Below, one piece after another: positions 1 to 6,531 of a DNA stretch of 13,771 nt (its first letter is position 1; each line of letters starts with the position of its first letter). This stretch comes from an uncultured bacterium (GTDB lineage: Bacteria > Actinomycetota > Actinomycetes > S36-B12), in assembly GCA_903908025.1 (NCBI GenBank), contig CAIVQM010000434.1, positions 1 to 13,771 on the forward strand, given 5' to 3'. The notes under the pieces are model-generated. The model searched no databases, had not been told where the DNA came from, and saw nothing but the letters and a program-made list of their open reading frames with translations. The translations under genes and the position numbers were made by a program.

Positions 1-528
1 GGCTCGTTTGCGAATGCATACGACGAGAGCGTGCGCGCATGGGTCGGACCCGAAGTTGCACTTATTGAGGTGATGCTCACCGAGCGGATCCCTTACCTCG
101 GGGTGTGCTTCGGCGGCCAACTGCTGGCCGAGTCGCTCGGCGGGCGTGTGGAGCGCGCACCCGTCGATGAGCAGGAGATCGGACTGGTGACGTTCGATGC
201 GGATGCGCTGTTGCCGATCCCGGCTGGTCCGTGGTTCACGTGGCACGAGGACCGCATGGTGCTGCCGGACGGGATCGAGGTCCTCGCCCACAACGGCAAG
301 GCAGTGCAGCTCTTCCGTTCGGATCGTGCCGTCGGTACCCAGTTCCATCCCGAGGCGGATACCGGGGTCGTCGGATCATGGGTGCGGATCGGACCCGACC
401 ACATCCCTGAGCACACAAGCGGCGCGCAGTTGCTGCAGGACCTGCAGATCCACGAAGCGACCCTGAGGAGCAACTGCGAGCAGTTGGTCGACTGGTTCAT
501 GCACGATGTCGCCGGGGTGGGCGCATGA
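1..528 (+). CDS. Class I glutamine amidotransferase-like protein (5' end missing)
   Basis: The frame is open from the first base to the TGA at 526-528, giving 175 visible residues, so the true start lies left of the window; the GTG at 31 is internal. Class I amidotransferases (peptidase C26-like fold) hydrolyse glutamine or a gamma-glutamyl amide through a Cys-His-Glu triad. The nucleophile elbow GVCFGGQ is visible, with its Cys codon at 106-108. It is followed by a typical LAESLGG stretch, and the closing His and Glu lie in QFHPEAD (His codon 346-348). WFTWHEDR and LPDGIEVLAHN match the GMP-synthase-like GATase subfamily. No synthetase domain follows, so this is a stand-alone enzyme or the end of a fusion whose front is not seen. 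The stop overlaps the CoA-transferase start by 4 bases, so the two are probably translationally coupled. The family is clear; the substrate is unknown. Confidence 0.9.
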   Translation, partial: GSFANAYDESVRAWVGPEVALIEVMLTERIPYLGVCFGGQLLAESLGGRVERAPVDEQEIGLVTFDADALLPIPAGPWFTWHEDRMVLPDGIEVLAHNGKAVQLFRSDRAVGTQFHPEADTGVVGSWVRIGPDHIPEHTSGAQLLQDLQIHEATLRSNCEQLVDWFMHDVAGVGA

Positions 529-1679
529 CGTCGGCCCCTCTCGACGGGATCATCGTTGTCTCCCTCGAGCAGGCGATCTCCGCCCCCTTCGCGACGCGGC
601 ATCTGGCCGACCTCGGCGCAACGGTGATCAAGATCGAGCGGCCGGAGGGTGATTTCGCCCGGCATTACGACAGCCTGGTGAAGGGGCAGTCGGCCTTCTT
701 CGTCTGGGCGAACAGAGGAAAGCAGTCGGTCGCCCTCGATCTGAAGGACGATGACGACCTCGCGGTGTTCCGCAGCCTGATTGCCGGTGCCGATGTGTTC
801 CTGCACAATCTCTCCCCGCAGGCTGCTGCCCGGCTCGGTATCGATGCGGAGACGCTGCACGCGATCCATCCTTCGCTGGTCGCCGCCGAGATCTCCGGAT
901 ACGGGCACGGCGGCCCGCGCATGGACGACAAGGCCTACGACCTTGCCATCCAGGCCGAGGCAGGTGTCTTCTCCGTCACGGGCGGTGAGGAGATGAGCAA
1001 GGTCGGCTTCTCGGTCGCTGACATCTGCGCGGGCATGTACACGTTCTCGAGCATCCTGGCGGCGCTGTTCCGTCGCGATCGCACGGGCGAGGGCGCCGCG
1101 ATTCAGGTATCGATGCTCGATGCACTTGCTGAGTGGATGTCCGCGCCGCTGTATGCAACTGTCTACGGCGATGGTCAGGCTCCTCGCACCGGAAGACGGC
1201 ATCACGCGATCGCTCCGTACGGGACCTTTCGTCTGAGCGATGGCAGCGCCGTCTTGATCGCCGTCCAGAACGACGTCGAGTGGCGAAGCCTGGCTGAGCA
1301 CCTCCTGCTCGGCGCAGGCCTGGGAAGCGATGAGCGGTTCGCCACCAATGCTCAGCGGATCGCCAATGTCGACGAGTTGGAGTCATTGATCGGTGAGTGT
1401 CTGACCCGTCTGGATGCGGACGATGCTCGGCGGCGACTTGCGCAGGGACGGATCGTGACGGCACAGGTCAACGATCTGCAGGACCTGTGGGAGCACGAGC
1501 AGCTGCGCGCGCGCTCTCGCTTTGTGGATGTGGACACGCCGGGGGGAGTGGTCGAGCTGCTGGCGGCGCCATTCGATATCAGTGGCTGGACGCCGCCGCC
1601 GGCTCGCGTGCCGGCGTTGGACGAGCACGACGACGCGCTCATCGCGGACATCGTGAGCAGGGGCGAGCAGCTGACCTAG
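525..1679 (+). CDS. CaiB/BaiF family (class III) CoA-transferase
   Basis: This 384-residue protein is close to the usual length of class III CoA-transferases, which move CoA between carboxylic acids through an enzyme-bound mixed anhydride on an aspartate. The N-terminus has the family Rossmann-like start (LDGIIVVSLEQAISAPFATR, then DLGATVIKIERPEGDFAR). The catalytic aspartate is most likely Asp166 in GFSVADICAGMY, corresponding to Asp169 of formyl-CoA transferase. It is followed by the conserved RTGEGAAIQVSMLDALAEWM. The ATG at 525 overlaps the preceding TGA (ATGA) and gives the expected N-terminus; no strong ribosome binding site is seen, which fits coupling to the upstream gene. It converges with an acyl-CoA dehydrogenase, overlapping it by 4 bases at the stops. 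That neighbour and the nearby aldehyde dehydrogenases suggest it activates the acid product of an aldehyde oxidation. The acid and CoA donor cannot be named from the sequence. Confidence 0.93.
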   Translation: MTSAPLDGIIVVSLEQAISAPFATRHLADLGATVIKIERPEGDFARHYDSLVKGQSAFFVWANRGKQSVALDLKDDDDLAVFRSLIAGADVFLHNLSPQAAARLGIDAETLHAIHPSLVAAEISGYGHGGPRMDDKAYDLAIQAEAGVFSVTGGEEMSKVGFSVADICAGMYTFSSILAALFRRDRTGEGAAIQVSMLDALAEWMSAPLYATVYGDGQAPRTGRRHHAIAPYGTFRLSDGSAVLIAVQNDVEWRSLAEHLLLGAGLGSDERFATNAQRIANVDELESLIGECLTRLDADDARRRLAQGRIVTAQVNDLQDLWEHEQLRARSRFVDVDTPGGVVELLAAPFDISGWTPPPARVPALDEHDDALIADIVSRGEQLT

Positions 1680-2830
1680 TACGACTTGGGCAGCCCGAGG
1701 ACGTGCTGTCCGAGGTAGGCGAGGACGAGATTGTTGTTGATGGGAGCGACTTGATAGAGGCGGGTCTCGCGGAACTTGCGCTCGATGTCGTACTCGACGG
1801 CGAAGCCGAAGCCGCCATGCGTATCGAGCGACGCGTTCGCTGCCGCCCACGATGCCTCCGAGGCGAGGAACTTCGCCATGTTTGCCTCCGCCGCGCACTT
1901 CTCGCCTCGGTCGTAGCGGGCAGCGGCGTCAAAGCGAACGAGGTCTGCTGCACGCAGCGACGCGTACGCGCGGGCGAGCGGGAACTGCACTCCCTGGTTG
2001 GCACCAATGGGCCGGCCGAATACCTCTCGCTCGTTCGCATACGCGACGGCGCGCTCCAGCAGGAAGCGGCCATCGCCCAGGCACTCAGACGCGATGAGGA
2101 TGCGCTCGGCGTTCATGCCGTCGAGGATGTAGCGGAAGCCGCGGCCCTCGTCGCCGATGAGCGCGTCGGCCGGGATCACGACATCGTCGAAGAACACCTC
2201 GGTGGTGTTGTGATTGATCATCGTGCGGATGGGATTGATGGTCAGGCCGGGGAGGTCGCGCATGTCGAAGATGAATGCGGACAGGCCTTCCGTGGGCTTG
2301 GCGCACTCGTCGTAGGGAGTGGTGCGGGCGAGCAGGAGCATCAGGTCGGAGTACAGGGCACGCGAGGTCCAGATCTTCTGACCGTTGATGCGCCATCCCT
2401 CGGGAACGAGTTCGGCGCGCGTGCTGATGCGCGTCGTCTCCGAGCCCGCACCCGGTTCGGTCACGCCGAAGGCCTGGAGCCGGAGCGATCCATCAGCGAT
2501 GCCGGGGAGGTACCGCTGCTTCTGCGCGGGGCTGCCGTGCCGCAGCAGGGTGCCCATGACATACATCTGCGCGTGGCAGGCCGAGGGGTTGCCTCCCGAT
2601 GCGGAGATCTCCTCCAGGATGATCGAGGCCTCCGTGAGCGTGGCGCCGCCGCCACCGAACTCCTCGGGCACGAGGGCACCCAGATACCCGGCCTCGGTGA
2701 GGGCGGTCACGAACTCCTCGGGGTAGGAGTCCGGCTCCAGACCCCGCCAGTAGGCCCCGTCGAAGGCGGCGCAGACCTGGCGGACCCCGGACCGCAGGTC
2801 GTCGAATTCCGGTTTCTCGGTCAGCATCAC
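1676..2830 (-). CDS. Acyl-CoA dehydrogenase with helix-G catalytic glutamate
   Basis: This 384-residue FAD flavoprotein belongs to the acyl-CoA dehydrogenase family, which introduces an alpha,beta double bond into an acyl-CoA and passes electrons to ETF. The N-terminal helical domain is followed by signature 1 (FGVTEPGAGSET, about residues 121-132), the middle beta domain, and the flavin-site motif EVFGRPIGANQ (269-279). The C-terminal THGGFGFAVEYDIERKFRE is also typical. The glutamate of the MCAD-type YEGTSQ loop is absent: Pro363 stands at that position in YQVAPINNN. Glu242 in MNAERILIA aligns instead with Glu254 of isovaleryl-CoA dehydrogenase, so activity is expected. The start is GTG 2830, directly followed by an in-frame ATG at 2827. 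Neither has a good ribosome binding site, and a TACAAAT box 6 bases upstream of the GTG makes a leaderless message possible. It is divergent from the aldehyde dehydrogenase operon across 44 bases. Substrate unknown. Confidence 0.93.
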   Translation of the reverse strand: MMLTEKPEFDDLRSGVRQVCAAFDGAYWRGLEPDSYPEEFVTALTEAGYLGALVPEEFGGGGATLTEASIILEEISASGGNPSACHAQMYVMGTLLRHGSPAQKQRYLPGIADGSLRLQAFGVTEPGAGSETTRISTRAELVPEGWRINGQKIWTSRALYSDLMLLLARTTPYDECAKPTEGLSAFIFDMRDLPGLTINPIRTMINHNTTEVFFDDVVIPADALIGDEGRGFRYILDGMNAERILIASECLGDGRFLLERAVAYANEREVFGRPIGANQGVQFPLARAYASLRAADLVRFDAAARYDRGEKCAAEANMAKFLASEASWAAANASLDTHGGFGFAVEYDIERKFRETRLYQVAPINNNLVLAYLGQHVLGLPKSY

Positions 2831-2837
2831 CCGCTAT

Positions 2838-2848
2838 TTGTATCATTA
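2838..2848. promoter_or_regulatory. Candidate FadR-subfamily (GntR) operator half-palindrome
   Basis: TTGTATCATTA matches the FadR-subfamily operator pattern T-N-GT-N3-AC-N-A at five of six fixed positions; the single departure is T at 2846 in place of C. It overlaps the proposed -10 boxes of both divergent genes, so a bound repressor could shut both. A GntR regulator of the FCD class is encoded in the rightward operon and is the natural binder. This is a pattern match to one site only; no second copy was found nearby. Confidence 0.4.
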
Positions 2849-2864
2849 ATCAGAAATCAAAATC

Positions 2865-2870
2865 GGAGGA
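2865..2870 (+). promoter_or_regulatory. Ribosome binding site of the first aldehyde dehydrogenase
   Basis: GGAGGA lies 4 bases before the ATG at 2875. It is the strongest Shine-Dalgarno match at any start in this window and fixes this start. The neighbouring genes mostly start inside the preceding gene or look leaderless. Confidence 0.8.
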
Positions 2871-2874
2871 ATCC

Positions 2875-4356
2875 ATGACTGCCACCGTCGACTGGACCGC
2901 ACTGGCGGCCACCGTGGCCCCCCAGACCGGGCTGCTCATCGACGGCCGTTGGGGAGCCGGTGCCAGCACCCACGACGTCGTCAGCCCGATCGATGGCCGG
3001 GTGGTGACCCAGATCGCGATGGCCGACGGGGGCGACGTCGATCGCGCGGTCGGTGCGGCCCGGGCGGCCTTCGAGGACCGCCGATGGGCCGGGATGTCGC
3101 CGATGGAGCGCAAGGACGTGCTCGTGCGCTGGGCCCAGCTCGCGGGTGAGCATGCCGACGAACTGGCCGTCCTGCACGCCCTGGAGATGGGAAAGCCGGC
3201 CCGGGAGGCCAAGGCCATCGACGTGCGTGCGGTTGTGCGCACCCTGCGCTGGTACGGCGAGGCCATCGACAAGGTGCTCGACGAGATTCCCAAGGTGGGC
3301 GACTCGTCCTGGGCCCAGATCGAGCGCGAGCCCGCAGGCGTCGCTGGCGCGATCGTGCCGTGGAACTTCCCGCTGACGATGGCCGCCTGGAAGCTCGCAC
3401 CGGCCCTCGCGGTCGGCTGCTCCGTCGTCCTCAAGCCGGCGGAGCAGTCGCCACTGTCGGCACTGCTGCTCGCTGAACTGGCGATGGAGGCGGGGCTGCC
3501 CGATGGTGTGCTCAACGTGGTCAACGGCACCGGCCCCATTGCCGGCCGTGCGCTGGCCGAGCATCCCGACGTCGACGTCATCACCTTCACCGGATCAACG
3601 GCTGTCGGCCGAATGATCATGCAATACGCGGCGACGTCCAATCTCAAGCGGACGTACCTCGAACTCGGCGGCAAGAGCGCGAATGTCATCTTCCCGGATG
3701 CGGATCTCGACAAGGCCGCGCGCACGGCGGCCTGGAGCGTCTTCTATAACGCCGGACAGATGTGCACGGCGGGGTCGCGCCTGCTGGTGCACGAGTCGGT
3801 GTACGACGAGGTGATGGGCCTGATCCTTGAGGTCGCCGCTGAGATGCAGCCCGACAATCCACTCAACCCTGATGCGCCGCTCGGTGCCGTCGTGAGCGCA
3901 AAGCACCTCGGCACGATCCACGGCATCGTCACGCGGGGCCTCGCCGAGAGCGGATCGCTGCTGACCGGTGGAGCCCCCGTGCGTACCGAGACCGGTGGCA
4001 GCTACTACCCGCCGACCATCGTCGACGCCGTACGCCCCGAGTCGACGCTCGCTCAGACCGAGGTCTTCGGGCCGGTGCTGGCCGTCACCACGTTCCGTGA
4101 CGAGGCCGAGGCGCTCGCCCTGGCCAATGGCACGGTCTACGGACTCGCATCCGCGGTATGGACCAACGACCTGAATCGCGCGCGCCGCTTCTCCAAGGGC
4201 CTGCGGGTCGGCACCGTATGGGTGAACTGCTACGAGGAGGGCGACCTCACCGTGCCCTTCGGTGGGGTCAAGCAGTCCGGGCATGGCCGCGACAAGTCGC
4301 TGCACGCCATGGACAAGTTCACCGACCTCAAGACCACGTGGATCGAGCTGTCATGA
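2875..4356 (+). CDS. NAD-type aldehyde dehydrogenase (first copy)
   Basis: This 493-residue protein has the standard length of the aldehyde dehydrogenase superfamily, cytosolic enzymes that oxidise an aldehyde to a carboxylic acid with NAD(P). The active-site set is complete: oxyanion Asn164 in VPWNFP, cofactor Lys187 and Glu190 in LKPAE, general base Glu263 in YLELGGKSAN, and nucleophile Cys297 in NAGQMCTAGS. EVFGPVLAV and the C-terminal NCYEEGDLTVPFGGVKQSG are also typical. Glu190, which in family members contacts the adenosine ribose hydroxyls, suggests NAD rather than NADP preference. The protein resembles the betaine-aldehyde, gamma-glutamyl-aminobutyraldehyde and phenylacetaldehyde group, but that group is broad and the substrate is not determined. 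It is the first gene of a three-gene set: its TGA overlaps the regulator ATG by 4 bases. Its promoter lies in the AT-rich gap shared with the divergent acyl-CoA dehydrogenase. Confidence 0.95.
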   Translation: MTATVDWTALAATVAPQTGLLIDGRWGAGASTHDVVSPIDGRVVTQIAMADGGDVDRAVGAARAAFEDRRWAGMSPMERKDVLVRWAQLAGEHADELAVLHALEMGKPAREAKAIDVRAVVRTLRWYGEAIDKVLDEIPKVGDSSWAQIEREPAGVAGAIVPWNFPLTMAAWKLAPALAVGCSVVLKPAEQSPLSALLLAELAMEAGLPDGVLNVVNGTGPIAGRALAEHPDVDVITFTGSTAVGRMIMQYAATSNLKRTYLELGGKSANVIFPDADLDKAARTAAWSVFYNAGQMCTAGSRLLVHESVYDEVMGLILEVAAEMQPDNPLNPDAPLGAVVSAKHLGTIHGIVTRGLAESGSLLTGGAPVRTETGGSYYPPTIVDAVRPESTLAQTEVFGPVLAVTTFRDEAEALALANGTVYGLASAVWTNDLNRARRFSKGLRVGTVWVNCYEEGDLTVPFGGVKQSGHGRDKSLHAMDKFTDLKTTWIELS

Positions 4357-5030
4357 CGGCCGAGCCAGTAGGCCTTCGGCCGCGCGGACGTCGCAATCTC
4401 GCCGAGGACGTCGCGGCGCACATCCGCGATGCGATCCTTGCGGGACGCCTCAAGCCAGACCAGCGCATTGATCAGGATGCGATCGCTGAGGAGCTCGGCG
4501 TCAGCCGACTACCCGTGCGCGAGGCCCTCATCTCCCTCGATCAGGAGGGGCTGATCCATACGATCCCGCGCAAGGGCTCGTATGTCTCGCGGATCGACCG
4601 TGCCGATATCGCCGACCATTATCAGATCTTCGGGCAGGTGGCCGGCCTCGCTGCGGCCCGTGCTGTCGCCCGGCTGCACCCGGACGATCTCGCGCGGTTG
4701 GTGGACCTGCACGATCGGATGTCCAAGGCCGACAATCTCCAGGAGCAGCAGCGGCTCAACCACGACTTTCACCGAACGATCAACCGGGCGGCGGGCAGCC
4801 AGCGGATGAGCAGCATGCTGCAGTTGCTATCCCGGTCACTGCCGATGCCCTATGCGGACTTCCCTGTCGAATGGCTCGACGAGGCCAACCGGCAGCACCG
4901 CGACATCCTCGATGCCTTCACCCGGCGGGACACGTTGGCCGCACAGCGGGCCATGGAACAGCACATCAATGCCAGCGCACGACACGCGATCGAGGTGCTT
5001 GAGCACCTCGACTTCTTCGAGGATGAGTGA
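4353..5030 (+). CDS. GntR-family transcriptional regulator, FCD (FadR) subfamily
   Basis: The start is ATG 4353, which overlaps the upstream TGA (ATGA). The frame stays open further upstream, but that part only shadows the aldehyde dehydrogenase. The product has 225 residues, usual for FCD regulators. An N-terminal winged helix-turn-helix (about 12-80) includes DAIAEELGVSRLPVREAL, the GntR signature, and the wing LIHTIPRKGSYVS. The C-terminal FCD helical bundle (about 85-220) keeps the ligand/metal histidines: His140 with Asn136 in NHDFH, His182 in NRQHRD and His204 in EQHIN. Such proteins usually bind a small carboxylate or sugar acid and act as repressors. Its place between two aldehyde dehydrogenases implies local control of this cluster and of itself; the likely operator is at 2838-2848. 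Family is certain, target and effector are inferred. Confidence 0.94.
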   Translation: MTAEPVGLRPRGRRNLAEDVAAHIRDAILAGRLKPDQRIDQDAIAEELGVSRLPVREALISLDQEGLIHTIPRKGSYVSRIDRADIADHYQIFGQVAGLAAARAVARLHPDDLARLVDLHDRMSKADNLQEQQRLNHDFHRTINRAAGSQRMSSMLQLLSRSLPMPYADFPVEWLDEANRQHRDILDAFTRRDTLAAQRAMEQHINASARHAIEVLEHLDFFEDE

Positions 5031-6502
5031 TGGATCGCTACCTGCACTGGATCAATGGGAATCGCACAGCACCGGCGTCGGGTGGCTACCTGCCGACTCT
5101 GGATCCGATGACGACGCAGCCCTGGGCGGAGATCGCCCAAGGCACTGCGGTCGATATCGAGCTCGCCGTTCAGTCGGCGCAGGAGGCCTTCCCGGCGTGG
5201 CGTGATGCCGGTCCGACCCGTCGCGCCGACGTCATCTGGCGACTCGGCGACCTCATCGCCGAGCATGCCGATGAGCTTGCTGCGCTCGAGGCACGGGATG
5301 CCGGCAAGGTCGTGCGCGAAGTGCGCGGACAGATGCTGTCGCTGCGCTCCTGGTACCACTACTACGCGAGCCTGGCGTACCAGACCGAGGGGCGGACGAT
5401 TCCGCAGGACCGTGCGAGCATCACGGTGTTCACGCAGCGGATGCCATTCGGGGTGGTCGGAGTCATCCCCGCCTTCAACTCGCCGATGCTGCTCGGCGGC
5501 ATGGGCCTCGCGCCGGCCCTGGCCGCCGGCAACACGGTCGTCGTCAAGCCGCCGGAGGTCAACGCACTGTCGCTGCTGCGCCTCGGCGAACTGGCGAAGG
5601 AGGCCGGGCTGCCGGACGGCTGTCTCAACGTCGTCACGGGCTACGGGCATGAAGCCGGCGATGCACTGGTCGCTCATCCCCTCATCCGCAAGATCTGGTT
5701 CACCGGCGGCCCCGACAGTGCGCGCTTCGTGGCCGCTCGGGCCGCCGAGCAACTCAAGCCGCTGGTGCTCGAGTTGGGCGGCAAGAGCGCGAACATCTTC
5801 TTCCCGGACGTCCGCATCGACGAGGTCGTCAACGGCGTGATTGCGGGAATCTTCGCCGCAGCCGGTCAGACGTGTGTCGCTGGATCGCGGCTCCTCGCCC
5901 ATGAGTCGATCGCGGACGAGCTGATCGAAGCGATCGCGGTGCGCGCGAGCGCAATCCGGCTCGGGAATCCTGTCGATCCCGAGACCGACATGGGCCCCCT
6001 GTCACAGGAGAAGATCCTGGCGGGCGTCGCATCTCGGGTCACCGAGGCCGTCGCGGAGGGAGCCAGTGTCATCGTCGGTGGCGAGGGCGCGGATCGGCCG
6101 GATTCCGGCTGGTTCTACCCGCCGACGGTGCTCGCAGGCGTCACGAACGACATGTCCGTTGCCCGCAACGAGCTGTTCGGACCGGTGCTGTCCGTGATCC
6201 GCTTCGCGGACGAGGATGAGGCGATTGCGATCGCGAACGACTCACCGTTCGCGCTGGCCGCCGGGGTCTGGACGCGCGACCTCGGACGCGCGCATCGCGT
6301 CGCCAATCGCCTGGAGACGGGCACCGTCTGGGTGAACATGTACCGGGCCCTCCAGTTCGCGACTCCGTTCGGCGGCAACAAGCTGTCGGGCTACGGACGC
6401 GAGAACGGCCTCGACGGCTTCGCGGAGTTCACGCAGCCGAAGGCGGTGTGGGTTGAGTCGGCCGACGAGCCCGTCGGCGACCCCTTCGTCCTGCGCGCCT
6501 GA
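5030..6502 (+). CDS. NAD-type aldehyde dehydrogenase (second copy)
   Basis: The protein has 490 residues from ATG 5030, which overlaps the regulator TGA by one base (TGATG) and sits 6 bases after GAGGA at 5019-5023. A GTG at 5027 would add one residue but is only 3 bases from that site. The aldehyde dehydrogenase active site is complete (numbered from the ATG): Asn150 in PAFNSP, Lys173 and Glu176 in VKPPE, Glu248 in LVLELGGKSAN, Cys282 in AAGQTCVAGS. Glu176 suggests NAD use. It is clearly divergent from the first copy, with a different N-terminus (RYLHWINGNRTAP) and the distinct end VNMYRALQFATPFGGNKLSG, so the two probably take different aldehydes or act at successive steps. It is the last gene of the rightward operon and converges with a transporter gene 29 bases further on. 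No clear terminator hairpin is seen in that gap. Confidence 0.94.
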   Translation: MDRYLHWINGNRTAPASGGYLPTLDPMTTQPWAEIAQGTAVDIELAVQSAQEAFPAWRDAGPTRRADVIWRLGDLIAEHADELAALEARDAGKVVREVRGQMLSLRSWYHYYASLAYQTEGRTIPQDRASITVFTQRMPFGVVGVIPAFNSPMLLGGMGLAPALAAGNTVVVKPPEVNALSLLRLGELAKEAGLPDGCLNVVTGYGHEAGDALVAHPLIRKIWFTGGPDSARFVAARAAEQLKPLVLELGGKSANIFFPDVRIDEVVNGVIAGIFAAAGQTCVAGSRLLAHESIADELIEAIAVRASAIRLGNPVDPETDMGPLSQEKILAGVASRVTEAVAEGASVIVGGEGADRPDSGWFYPPTVLAGVTNDMSVARNELFGPVLSVIRFADEDEAIAIANDSPFALAAGVWTRDLGRAHRVANRLETGTVWVNMYRALQFATPFGGNKLSGYGRENGLDGFAEFTQPKAVWVESADEPVGDPFVLRA

Positions 6503-6531
6503 CCTCGCAGCACGTCTCCGACCAACGGGGG

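Larger units (their letters stand above)
2831..2874. promoter_or_regulatory. Divergent promoter/operator gap between acyl-CoA dehydrogenase and aldehyde dehydrogenase genes
   Basis: This 44-base gap is sharply AT-rich against its surroundings: bases 2835-2864 contain only 6 G or C in 30. It must hold the promoters of both divergent genes. A TATCAT hexamer at 2841-2846 fits the actinobacterial TANNNT -10 pattern for the rightward gene. On the other strand TACAAA (2842-2837) lies 6 bases before GTG 2830 and could serve a leaderless leftward message, although its last base departs from TANNNT. No convincing -35 is seen for either. The assignment of promoters is inference from spacing and composition. 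Confidence 0.6.

Noticed and set aside
93..1301. A 402-codon minus-strand open frame over the amidotransferase and CoA-transferase genes
   Set aside because: It spans two unrelated real genes in antisense and has low-complexity Arg/Ser-rich composition with no recognisable fold.
2843..2852. TCATTAATCA as a perfect palindromic operator
   Set aside because: Only the central ATTAAT is symmetrical; the flanking C/C positions mismatch, so the FadR-type reading at 2838-2848 is preferred.
1397..2878. A 493-codon plus-strand open frame across the acyl-CoA dehydrogenase
   Set aside because: It is antisense to a complete enzyme with family signatures, shows no domain or motif of its own, and reflects GC-rich codon bias that removes stops on the opposite strand.
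4158..4352. Upstream extension of the GntR regulator frame
   Set aside because: It lies inside the aldehyde dehydrogenase gene and encodes Arg-rich shadow sequence; the winged-helix domain begins shortly after ATG 4353.
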